Origin: Bacillota bacterium | Lineage (GTDB): Bacteria; Bacillota; Clostridia; Acetivibrionales; DSM-1351 | NCBI GenBank assembly: GCA_023431385.1 | Contig: JAEYWA010000074.1 | Location: forward strand, 1-23,767 | Length of the DNA stretch: 23,767 nt | Direction of reading: 5' to 3' | Shown: piece after piece, positions 1 through 6,393 of the stretch | Layout of the letters: the number at the start of each line of letters is the position of its first letter | Position numbering within the stretch: the first letter of the stretch is position 1 | Made by a program: the position numbers and the translations under genes | Notes under the pieces: model-generated | Seen by the model: the letters and a program-made list of their open reading frames with translations, nothing else | The model's database searches: none | What the model was told of the DNA's origin: nothing

Positions 1-2
1 GC

Positions 3-398
3 GGCGGTGTTACCGAATTAATGAAGGCAGGCTTCGAAACACTGGTAAATGCAGGTTATCAGCCTGAAATTGCATACTTTGAGTGTGTACATGAGATGAA
101 ACTGATAGTAGACCTCATAAATCAGGGGGGCTTTGCCGAGATGAGATACTCAATCAGTGATACAGCTGAGTATGGTGATTACGTTACCGGTAGGAGAATA
201 ATCACTGATGAAACCAGAAAAGAAATGAAAAAGGTACTTAAGGAAATTCAAGACGGTAAGTTTGCTGCCAACTGGATTGCAGAAAACAACGCAGCAGGAA
301 GAGCAAACTTCCTTGCAATGAGAAGAAATGAAGCAGAACACCAGGTAGAAAAGGTAGGCGCAGAACTCAGAAAGATGATGAGCTGGCTGAAGAAATAG
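3..398 (+). CDS. ilvC: Ketol-acid reductoisomerase, C-terminal part (partial)
   Basis: The frame is open from the first bases of the window, so this is the 3' part of a gene that starts upstream. The visible ~131 residues match the C-terminal knotted helical domain of class I IlvC: a GGVTELMKAGFETLVNAGYQ stretch, then AYFECVHEMKLIVDLI, then the SDTAEYGDY segment, and a helical tail ending in a lysine-rich sequence. The glutamates in the ECVHE region and the helix after it belong to the known Mg2+/substrate site. The enzyme converts acetolactate or acetohydroxybutyrate to the dihydroxy acids using NADPH, a shared step of valine, leucine and isoleucine synthesis. This fits leuA and cimA downstream. 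The C-terminus appears complete and of normal length. The NADP-binding Rossmann domain lies outside the window. Confidence 0.95.
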   Translation, partial: GGVTELMKAGFETLVNAGYQPEIAYFECVHEMKLIVDLINQGGFAEMRYSISDTAEYGDYVTGRRIITDETRKEMKKVLKEIQDGKFAANWIAENNAAGRANFLAMRRNEAEHQVEKVGAELRKMMSWLKK

Positions 399-743
399 TT
401 AGACATACAGAGGTGGCGTGGATAGTCACATGCCACTTGAATAGGAAACTAATCTGGAGTTTTTAAGACGTTAAGCATATTGTATGTCCCTACTTATTGG
501 TACGCGAGTACAAATTATAGCGATGTGGAAGCACGGTTAGAAATAATTAAAACCGTGTACATAACGGGTTTTGATTATTTCGTGTGCAACACAGTGCTAT
601 AATTTAGTACGTAAGTACCTTAAATAGAAACAGGCAATATGTAATACGAAAGTAAATACTCCAGCAAGTTTATATTCAATTAATTTAGACATTTATGAAT
701 GTTAGAATGGGGGTTTTTAGGCCCTCGGAAGGAGGTTAGTTCT
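399..743. other. Intergenic region ilvC-leuA with two hairpins
   Basis: No convincing gene lies here. A GC-richer hairpin directly follows ilvC at 411-438 (GTGGC-GTG pairing with CAC-AT-GCCAC). It has no T run after it, so it is at best a weak or processed 3' end. The rest is dominated by the long palindrome at 476-641 (separate entry). A T-box leader was looked for because of the leucine genes, but no T-box core sequence (AGGGTGGNACCGCG) is visible. No clear -35/-10 pair stands out before leuA, so leuA may be read through from ilvC or use a promoter not evident by eye. Confidence 0.6.
476..641. repeat. 166-nt imperfect palindrome (long hairpin), MITE-like or regulatory
   Basis: The two halves are imperfect reverse complements over almost the whole length. 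Outer arms are CATATTG (476-482) and CAATATG (635-641). Next come GGTAC (499-503) and GTACC (615-619), then AAATTATAGC (512-521) against GCTATAATTT (596-605). The inner arms are GAAATAATTAAAACC-GT (540-556) against ACGGGTTTTGATTATTTC (564-581), with a short loop at 557-563. Mismatches and small bulges are scattered along the stem. There is no open reading frame and no T run. Such a structure could be a miniature inverted-repeat element or a structured leader or tail between ilvC and leuA. The sequence alone does not decide. Confidence 0.7.
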
Positions 744-2273
744 ATGGCGAGAAGAATTAAGATATTCGATACAACACTTAGAGACGGAGAACAGACACCG
801 GGGGTTAATCTGAATCTCCAGGAGAAAATGGAGATTGCAAAACAACTTGCAAGATTGGGAGTAGACGTTATAGAGGGAGGTTTTGCAATAGCTTCTCCAG
901 GTGATTTTGAATCAATAATGACACTTTCAAAAAATGTAAGGAACGTTTCCATCGCCAGCCTCTGCCGCGCTACCGAAAAGGATATAGACAGAGCCTGGGA
1001 AGCTGTACAATACGCTGAAAGCCCCAGAATCCATACATTTATTGCAACGTCAGACATACACATGAAGTATAAGCTGAAGATGACAGAGGAAGAAGTTTTC
1101 GAACGGGCTGTGGCTATGGTTAAAAGAGCTAAAAGCTATTGCTCCGATGTAGAGTTTTCAGCGGAAGATGCCAGTAGAACCCGTGAAGAGTTTCTTGTCC
1201 GAATTGTAGAAGCTGTTATTGCTGCCGGAGCCACAGTGGTAAATATACCCGATACAGTAGGCTATACTACTCCTGTAGAATTTGGAAGGCTGATCCGTAC
1301 CCTGCGAAATAATGTTCCGAACATTGATAAAGCGGAAATAAGCGTACACTGCCATAATGACCTGGGCCTGGCTGTTGCAAATTCACTTGCGGCAATAGAA
1401 AACGGAGCCGCCCAAGTGGAGTGTACCGTTAACGGTCTTGGAGAAAGGGCCGGAAATGCAGCTGTCGAAGAGATTATAATGGGTATAAACACAAGAAAAG
1501 ACTATTATGATATTACACATAAAATTGATACAACTCAAATATACAGAACCAGCAGACTTGTTTCAAGTCTTACAGGTGTTAGCGTGCAGCCTAATAAGGC
1601 AATTGTAGGCGCCAATGCTTTTGCCCATGAGTCAGGAATACACCAGCATGGAGTTCTTTCCGAAAAGTCCACATATGAGATAATGACACCAGAATCTGTA
1701 GGCGTGGGGAAAAACAGGATGGTTCTGGGGAAACTGTCGGGACGTCATGCCTTTGAGGACCGATTGAAGGAAATGGGCTATGTATTATCTGCTGAGGAGA
1801 TAAAGGTCGCTTTTGAAAAGTTCAAGGATTTGGCCGATAAAAAGAAAGTTGTAACTGATAAGGATATTGAAGCATTGGTGGATGAAAATATCGCTGTCCC
1901 TGAGATTTTCGTGATTGACAGCTTCCAGATCAATAGCGGAAATAAGATGATATCAACCTCAACTGTAAGCATAAGAAGGGAAAATGTAATAATCACCGAA
2001 GCTGCTACAGGGGATGGTCCTGTTGATGCTGCCTTTAAAGCCATTGAACGTGCAACCGGAGTCAATGCTGAGTTGGTGCATTACAGAATAAAAGCTGTTA
2101 CTGAAGGTAAGGATGCCCTTGGCGAGGTAACTGTCAAGATATCTACCGAGAATACTGTTTATATGGGTAAGGGTGTAAGTACAGACATTATTGAGGCAAG
2201 TGTTAAGGCATATCTCAGTGCAATAAACAGATCTATCAGTGAAGTAGGAGAAGCAGCAATAATTAACCGATAG
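744..2273 (+). CDS. leuA: 2-Isopropylmalate synthase
   Basis: The protein has 509 residues, normal for bacterial LeuA. It catalyses the first committed step of leucine synthesis: acetyl-CoA plus 2-oxoisovalerate to 2-isopropylmalate. The N-terminal TIM barrel opens with FDTTLRDGEQ (Arg13, Asp14), the signature of the HMGL-like family. The metal-binding HCHNDLG motif is at His202/His204, followed by the NGLGERAGNA motif. The C-terminal part (from ~390) has the ATGDGPVDAAFKAIE and GVSTDIIEAS elements of the LeuA regulatory domain that binds leucine. The frame is open 45 bp upstream, but ATG at 744 is preferred. It has GGAAGGAGG at 727-735 at good spacing, and the protein then begins directly with the conserved barrel strand. 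A strong terminator follows at 2288. Confidence 0.96.
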   Translation: MARRIKIFDTTLRDGEQTPGVNLNLQEKMEIAKQLARLGVDVIEGGFAIASPGDFESIMTLSKNVRNVSIASLCRATEKDIDRAWEAVQYAESPRIHTFIATSDIHMKYKLKMTEEEVFERAVAMVKRAKSYCSDVEFSAEDASRTREEFLVRIVEAVIAAGATVVNIPDTVGYTTPVEFGRLIRTLRNNVPNIDKAEISVHCHNDLGLAVANSLAAIENGAAQVECTVNGLGERAGNAAVEEIIMGINTRKDYYDITHKIDTTQIYRTSRLVSSLTGVSVQPNKAIVGANAFAHESGIHQHGVLSEKSTYEIMTPESVGVGKNRMVLGKLSGRHAFEDRLKEMGYVLSAEEIKVAFEKFKDLADKKKVVTDKDIEALVDENIAVPEIFVIDSFQINSGNKMISTSTVSIRRENVIITEAATGDGPVDAAFKAIERATGVNAELVHYRIKAVTEGKDALGEVTVKISTENTVYMGKGVSTDIIEASVKAYLSAINRSISEVGEAAIINR

Positions 2274-2287
2274 GGGCGCTTAAATTG

Positions 2288-2315
2288 AAGCAGCCCCTAT
2301 CGGGGCTGCTTTTTT
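2288..2315 (+). terminator. Rho-independent terminator after leuA
   Basis: GCAGCCCC and GGGGCTGC form a perfect 8-bp GC-rich stem (extended by A-T pairs) with a TATC loop, followed by a run of six T. It lies 15 bp after the leuA stop and should end the ilvC-leuA transcript, separating it from satD. Confidence 0.93.
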
Positions 2316-2410
2316 GATTATAGGCTTTAATATTTTTTAACTAATGTCAATACTATTGAACTTCGTATGAAACACTCTACAAGAAATCCAACAATTGGAG
2401 TACTTTGCTT

Positions 2411-2488
2411 AATGCATATACAGATGCAATAAGCATATTGATGCATTTGAAGATGCAATTAAGCTAATGATGCATCATAAAGTGCATC
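2411..2488. promoter_or_regulatory. Triple 29-bp-period TGCA dyad array upstream of satD (candidate operator)
   Basis: TGCA occurs at 2413, 2425, 2442, 2454, 2471 and 2483. Spacings are 12, 17, 12, 17 and 12 bp, giving three copies of a 29-bp unit. Each unit contains a dyad TGCAT-N6-RTGCA (2413-2428, 2442-2457, 2471-2486). Exact phasing of three dyads just before a gene with a helix-turn-helix domain suggests cooperative protein binding, perhaps SatD autoregulation. A further small dyad TTGAG-N7-CTCAA lies at 2496-2512. No ideal promoter pair is visible between this array and the satD start at 2562. TTGAGA at 2496 with GATACT at 2517 is the nearest, with a short 15-bp spacer. Confidence 0.6.
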
Positions 2489-2561
2489 AAAACTGTTGAG
2501 ATCAATACTCAAATATGATACTTTATATATAAGAGCAATAAATTGGGCATGGAGGTTAAAA

Positions 2562-3212
2562 ATGTATTTTGCCATAATCGGAGATATAAAAAATTCACGC
2601 AAAATGAAGGAGCGTTTTCAGATACAAGAACAGCTTTGCCGGATACTGGAAGAAGTAAATTCCGAATTTGATGAATATATTGCCGCAAAGTTTATAATAA
2701 CCCTTGGAGATGAGTTTCAGGGGCTGCTAAATTCGACTCAACCAATAATAAAGATAATTGAAAAAATAATTCTTAAGATTTATCCTGTAAGACTAAGATT
2801 CGGGATAGGCTGTGGTGAAATTTCAACCCAAATTAACAGAGAGATGGCTATCGGTGCCGACGGAACAGCCTATCATCATGCCAGACATATGATAAGCAAG
2901 ATTAAAAAAAATCAAAGCAGCAGAATGAGTGACCAAACATCAATCGGAATTTTAGCTGCCGATAATCAAAGCATTGTGGAATTGGCAAACAATACCTTCA
3001 GTCTCTGGTCCTTTATACAGGAGAAATGGACTCCAAAACAGGTAAGGCTGATTCTTGAAACAATAGAATGTGATAATAACCAGAGGGAGGCCGCTCGTAG
3101 GCTGGGAATTGTTCAATCTTCTGTGCAGCGAGGCTTGAAGAGCTCGGGATATTATACCTACATGCATACAAAAAGAACGTTGGAAGAGGTTTTTGTAAGG
3201 GTTTGGGGTTAG
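2562..3212 (+). CDS. SatD family protein (cyclase-like domain plus helix-turn-helix)
   Basis: A 216-residue protein matching the SatD family by its order of motifs: IIGDIKNSR (Asp8), LGDEFQGLL (Asp50), RFGIGCGEI (~80-87), AIGADGTAYHHAR (~97-108), and a C-terminal helix-turn-helix (NQREAARRLGIVQSSVQRGL, ~173-192). The family name comes from an acid-tolerance operon of Streptococcus mutans; its biochemical role is not established. My own reading is that the motif order and the 42-residue Asp8-Asp50 spacing resemble class III nucleotide cyclases, so it may bind a nucleotide and regulate DNA. The start at 2562 is chosen for GGAGG at 2551-2555 and because the protein then begins with the conserved strand; a TTG 66 bp upstream has no such support. 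It stands between leuA and a DUF3307 gene and is probably cotranscribed with the latter. Confidence 0.82.
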   Translation: MYFAIIGDIKNSRKMKERFQIQEQLCRILEEVNSEFDEYIAAKFIITLGDEFQGLLNSTQPIIKIIEKIILKIYPVRLRFGIGCGEISTQINREMAIGADGTAYHHARHMISKIKKNQSSRMSDQTSIGILAADNQSIVELANNTFSLWSFIQEKWTPKQVRLILETIECDNNQREAARRLGIVQSSVQRGLKSSGYYTYMHTKRTLEEVFVRVWG

Positions 3213-3240
3213 CTTGAGGCTGAGTGGGTTAATACAGCAG

Positions 3241-3354
3241 GGTAAATACTGTTAGGCCAAATAGAATAAGGCGGGTGAGGTAAATACTGCTAGGCCAAAT
3301 CGAATAAGGCGAGTAAGGTAAATACCACACTGGGCCAATTAAATAAGGTGTGAA
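3241..3354. repeat. Three 38-bp tandem repeats between satD and the DUF3307 gene
   Basis: Units start with GGTAAATAC at 3241, 3279 and 3317, an exact 38-bp period. Units 1 and 2 agree at 34 of 38 positions; unit 3 is degenerate but keeps GGTAAATAC, GGGCCAA and AATAAGG. Each unit holds GGCC followed ~11 bp later by GGC or GGT, which could make only a weak stem. The block fills most of the 169-bp gap and ends just before the Shine-Dalgarno of the next gene. It is either slippage-generated filler or a set of binding sites. Confidence 0.85.
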
Positions 3355-3381
3355 TTACAATAGGCTATTGGAGGTGCTGCT

Positions 3382-4167
3382 ATGGGACCGGTTTTGGGGG
3401 TTTCACTTATTTCGGTATTATTGGTTCTGCATGTAATAGGCGATTTTTATCTTCAGACTGAAAAGATATCACACAAAAAGAAAGCAAGTTACAGCGGAGT
3501 GATAATACACGCACTACAATATGGCATTCCATATTTACTGGCATTAATTTTTATAAGAGCTAATATACTGATTGTTTTTTGCTTTTTGCTTTCAGTTCTG
3601 GCTCATTTTACGGTTGATTCCCTGAAATTTTGGCTGGGCAGAAAGCCTGTCTGCAGGTACTTTTTTACAAGGCCGGCTTTTGTATTTACTGTAGACCAGC
3701 TTTTACATATAGTGTTGCTGATATTTATAGCTATGATATATGTAAAGGGTAATATCCCCGGGAGGCAAGTATACTTATACGGGATATGGAATGATATGCT
3801 ACTGGTAATAAAGCTGCTTCCTGTACTGGTAATTAAGTGGTTGATACTTATTTTGCTTATATTAAAGCCGGCAAACATAATCTTTAGTTTATTTTTTTCA
3901 AACTTTAAGCCGGAGGATGAAGGGGCAAGGGATGAAAAACAGCAGAGAACGGGAGCAATTATTGGAGGTCTTGAACGTATTTTAATAGTTTTTTTTCTAA
4001 GTATAAATCAATTTGCAGCTCTTGGCTTTATATTGACAGCCAAATCAATAGCCAGATATGATGCCATAGCGAAAGACCGGAAGTTTGCAGAGTATTATTT
4101 AATTGGAACATTGGTAAGCGTTGTATTTTCAGTGGCAGCCTATACATTGGTCTTTAAAGGACTATAG
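3382..4167 (+). CDS. DUF3307 family integral membrane protein
   Basis: A 261-residue hydrophobic protein with about six to seven membrane segments. The N-terminal part matches the DUF3307 family by HVIGDFYLQTEK (His17, Asp21, Gln25), AHFTVDSLK (His75, Asp79) and DQLLHI (Asp105, His109). The second half has long hydrophobic stretches around a charged cytoplasmic-type loop (KPEDEGARDEKQQRTG). Function is unknown. The recurring His/Asp pairs inside or beside membrane helices resemble a metal site, which is inference only. GGAGGT at 3370-3375 gives a good start. A SatD-DUF3307 gene pair is, as I recall, common in Firmicutes, so the two probably work together. The 23-bp gap to cimA suggests cotranscription. 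Confidence 0.8.
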   Translation: MGPVLGVSLISVLLVLHVIGDFYLQTEKISHKKKASYSGVIIHALQYGIPYLLALIFIRANILIVFCFLLSVLAHFTVDSLKFWLGRKPVCRYFFTRPAFVFTVDQLLHIVLLIFIAMIYVKGNIPGRQVYLYGIWNDMLLVIKLLPVLVIKWLILILLILKPANIIFSLFFSNFKPEDEGARDEKQQRTGAIIGGLERILIVFFLSINQFAALGFILTAKSIARYDAIAKDRKFAEYYLIGTLVSVVFSVAAYTLVFKGL

Positions 4168-4190
4168 CTTTGATGAAAGGGGAAGAAAAT

Positions 4191-5762
4191 ATGTCAAACA
4201 AGCTCATTATATATGATTCAACACTTAGAGACGGAGCTCAGGCGTTGGGAATATCCTTTACGGTGGAGGATAAAGTTAAAATAGTAAATAAGCTGGACAA
4301 ATTGGGGATAGATTATATTGAGGCGGGTAATCCCGGCTCAAATCCAAAGGATCTGGAGTTTTTTGAGAAGGTTCTTAAACTGAAGCTGACAACCTCTAAG
4401 ATAATAGCCTTTGGTGCAACCAGAAGGGCTAACATAAAAGCCGAGGAGGATGTTAATTTAAAATCTCTTCTAAAGGCGGGTACAGAGGCAATTGCTGTGT
4501 TTGGGAAAGCCTGGGACTTTCAGGTTACTGATATATTAAAAACTACATTGGAAGAAAACCTGAAAATGATATCAGATACCATAAAATTCCTCAAAGAGAA
4601 CGGTAGAACAGTGGTTTATGATGCGGAGCATTTTTTTGACGGGTATAATGCCAATCCGAAATATGCAATGGAAACATTAAGAGTAGCCTGCAAGGCAGGT
4701 GCAGATACTCTCTGCCTTTGCGATACAAAGGGTGCAAGTCTTCCGTCTCATATTGCAAAAATTACTGGTCTTGTGCGAAATGAGGTGGATTGCGCAATAG
4801 GAATCCACTGTCACAATGATAACGGTATGGCAGTTGCAGGCTCCATAGCTGCTGTTGAGGCGGGAGCCATTCAGATTCAGGGTACCATAAACGGCTTTGG
4901 GGAAAGATGTGGTAACGCCAATCTGTGTACAATAATTCCAAATTTGCAGCTGTTGATGAATTACGACTGTATTCCCGCCGAAAACATGGAGAAGCTTACT
5001 CCTACAGCAAGGTATGTCAGTGAGGTAGCAAACATAATTCATGATGAAAGGGCTCCTTTTGTAGGAAGCTGTGCCTTTGCCCACAAAGCGGGTATGCACG
5101 CCGATGCCGTAAATAAAAACGCTTCTGCCTATGAGATGTTTAACCCGGAGGTGGTAGGGAACCAGAGAAATATACTTATGTCCGAGGTAGCAGGCAGAAG
5201 TGCAGTAATGAGTATGATAAATATGGTGGATAACTCAATAACCAAGGATTCTCCAGAAACCAAAAAGATTATTGAACGGCTTAAAGAACTGGAGTACGAA
5301 GGGTACCAATATGAAGGTGCAGAGAGTTCCTTCGAACTTGTAATCCGTAAAATGCTGGGAAAATATAAGCTCTTCTTTGAACTAAAGGAATTCAAGGTTA
5401 TAGTAAATGAACCCACAGTAAACAGTGTTAATTCATCTGCAATGATAAAAATACTGGTAGATGGACAGACTGAGATAACAGCGGCAGAAGGAGACGGCCC
5501 GGTTAATGCTCTTGACAAGGCCTTGAGAAAAGCCTTGGAACGTTTCTATCCGGAAATAGCTGAAATGAAACTGACCGACTACAAGGTAAGAGTATTGGAT
5601 TCCAACTTTGCTACAGCTTCAAAAGTAAGAGTTTTAATTGAGACAACAGACGGGCAGGATATATGGACAACAGTGGGGGTTTCAACCGACATAATTGAGG
5701 CCAGCTGGAGAGCTCTGGTAGATTCTGTGGAGCACAAGCTGATGAAGGGAAACGGAAAATAG
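4191..5762 (+). CDS. cimA: (R)-citramalate synthase
   Basis: The protein has 523 residues, normal for the CimA family. It condenses acetyl-CoA with pyruvate to (R)-citramalate, a threonine-independent entry to 2-oxobutyrate and isoleucine. The barrel opens with YDSTLRDGAQ (Arg13, Asp14), and the metal-binding HCHNDNG is at His206/His208. It has IEAGNPGSNPKD and the CDTKGASLP and GTINGFGERCGNANL motifs typical of CimA rather than LeuA. The C-terminal regulatory domain keeps AEGDGPVNALDKALR and GVSTDIIEASWRAL. The ATG at 4191 is preferred because AAAGGGGAA at 4176-4184 precedes it; TTG 4170 and ATG 4173 upstream overlap that site. It follows the DUF3307 gene by 23 bp. The related LeuA upstream shares the fold but differs in these substrate-side motifs. 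Confidence 0.94.
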   Translation: MSNKLIIYDSTLRDGAQALGISFTVEDKVKIVNKLDKLGIDYIEAGNPGSNPKDLEFFEKVLKLKLTTSKIIAFGATRRANIKAEEDVNLKSLLKAGTEAIAVFGKAWDFQVTDILKTTLEENLKMISDTIKFLKENGRTVVYDAEHFFDGYNANPKYAMETLRVACKAGADTLCLCDTKGASLPSHIAKITGLVRNEVDCAIGIHCHNDNGMAVAGSIAAVEAGAIQIQGTINGFGERCGNANLCTIIPNLQLLMNYDCIPAENMEKLTPTARYVSEVANIIHDERAPFVGSCAFAHKAGMHADAVNKNASAYEMFNPEVVGNQRNILMSEVAGRSAVMSMINMVDNSITKDSPETKKIIERLKELEYEGYQYEGAESSFELVIRKMLGKYKLFFELKEFKVIVNEPTVNSVNSSAMIKILVDGQTEITAAEGDGPVNALDKALRKALERFYPEIAEMKLTDYKVRVLDSNFATASKVRVLIETTDGQDIWTTVGVSTDIIEASWRALVDSVEHKLMKGNGK

Positions 5763-5898
5763 AAAGGTTAAGCCTCGACTAAACTGTTATGTATAGCATC
5801 CCTGATTGTTTTTTGCTACAATTATTTATTAAAATGGTATATAATAAGCCGTAGCTTTGTATAATAGTGCAAATAAATAAGTTAAGGGGATCAATATT

Positions 5899-6156
5899 TT
5901 GAAACTATATGGTAGAATAATCAAAAACGGTAAGTTGTTAAAGGAAGCCTGGGCCGTTCCGAATAACGAAAGCGGTATCTTCCATGATCAATTGGAGGAA
6001 TGCCTCATTTCAGTTTGCAAACAGCTGGACATTGAGGTTCCGATATGGCTGAAGAAAAACACTACCGAGTTTGGAATATATAGAAAAACAAGCTTTAACA
6101 GTGATCATTTCGGTGAATCAATACAATTTGACAGGTTTGAGATTGTACTATATTAA
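5899..6156 (+). CDS. Small protein of unknown function (85 residues)
   Basis: I do not recognise this protein. It starts at TTG 5899 with AAGGGGA at 5884-5890 correctly placed. It has no signal peptide or membrane segment. It alternates short strands (MKLYGRIIKNGKLLKEAWAV) with a helix (HDQLEECLISVCKQLDIEVP) and ends with strand-like sequence (IQFDRFEIVLY), so a small alpha/beta fold is likely. It stands alone, 136 bp after cimA and followed by a strong terminator at 6216. An AT-rich stretch upstream contains TATAAT-like hexamers at 5840 and 5860; the former sits in TGGTATATAAT, like an extended -10. Coding potential looks real from the start signal and the balanced composition. Confidence 0.7.
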   Translation: MKLYGRIIKNGKLLKEAWAVPNNESGIFHDQLEECLISVCKQLDIEVPIWLKKNTTEFGIYRKTSFNSDHFGESIQFDRFEIVLY

Positions 6157-6215
6157 TATAATTTACAAATGAATAACTTAATTAATGCATTTTTTGAAGT
6201 TAAAATGTATATTCT

Positions 6216-6251
6216 AAACACGTATGCCTTTTGTGGACATACGTGTTTTTT
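6216..6251 (+). terminator. Rho-independent terminator before xylB
   Basis: AAACACGTATG (6216-6226) and CATACGTGTTT (6238-6248) form a perfect 11-bp stem with an 11-nt loop, followed by more T to 6251. Because the A-rich 5' side mirrors the T tract it may work weakly in both directions. It separates the 85-residue protein gene from the xylose operon. Confidence 0.9.
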
Positions 6252-6254
6252 GAT

Positions 6255-6375
6255 ATCATGCATGATTAATCTTAATAAAGTTAAAATAAAAACTTTAGTT
6301 TTTTTATTAAAAATATCTTGATGAAACAATGAATAATTGATATACTTTGTAATATAATATTATAAAGTAAACTTT
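6255..6375 (+). promoter_or_regulatory. xylB promoter region with several AT-rich dyads (candidate XylR operators)
   Basis: A 12-bp perfect palindrome ATCATGCATGAT is at 6255-6266. AAAAACT-TT-AGTTTTT is at 6288-6303. A 25-bp dyad at 6344-6368 has arms ACTTTGTAATAT and ATATTATAAAGT around a central A, with one mismatch. AAAGT-AA-ACTTT at 6364-6375 overlaps it. A promoter is plausible at TTGATA (6337-6342) with TATAAA (6361-6366, 18-bp spacer) or TATTAT (6358-6363, 15-bp spacer). The 25-bp dyad would cover the -10, the usual place for a repressor. The ROK regulator encoded two genes downstream is the obvious candidate. No catabolite (cre) site is seen here. Confidence 0.55.
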
Positions 6376-6393
6376 GGAAAGGGGGACTATACA

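Noticed and set aside
399..743. T-box leucine leader before leuA
   Set aside because: The conserved T-box core and a competing terminator with U tract are not present; the long palindrome does not look like a T-box.
680..1063. Minus-strand open frame of 127 residues over leuA
   Set aside because: A shadow of leuA on the other strand with no ribosome site and no family resemblance.
2411..2488. CRISPR-like array
   Set aside because: Repeats are short dyads with a 29-bp period and no spacers of normal length; there are no cas genes in the window.
4677..5099. Minus-strand open frame of 140 residues over cimA
   Set aside because: Antisense to a well-conserved cimA region; composition and lack of start signals indicate a shadow frame.
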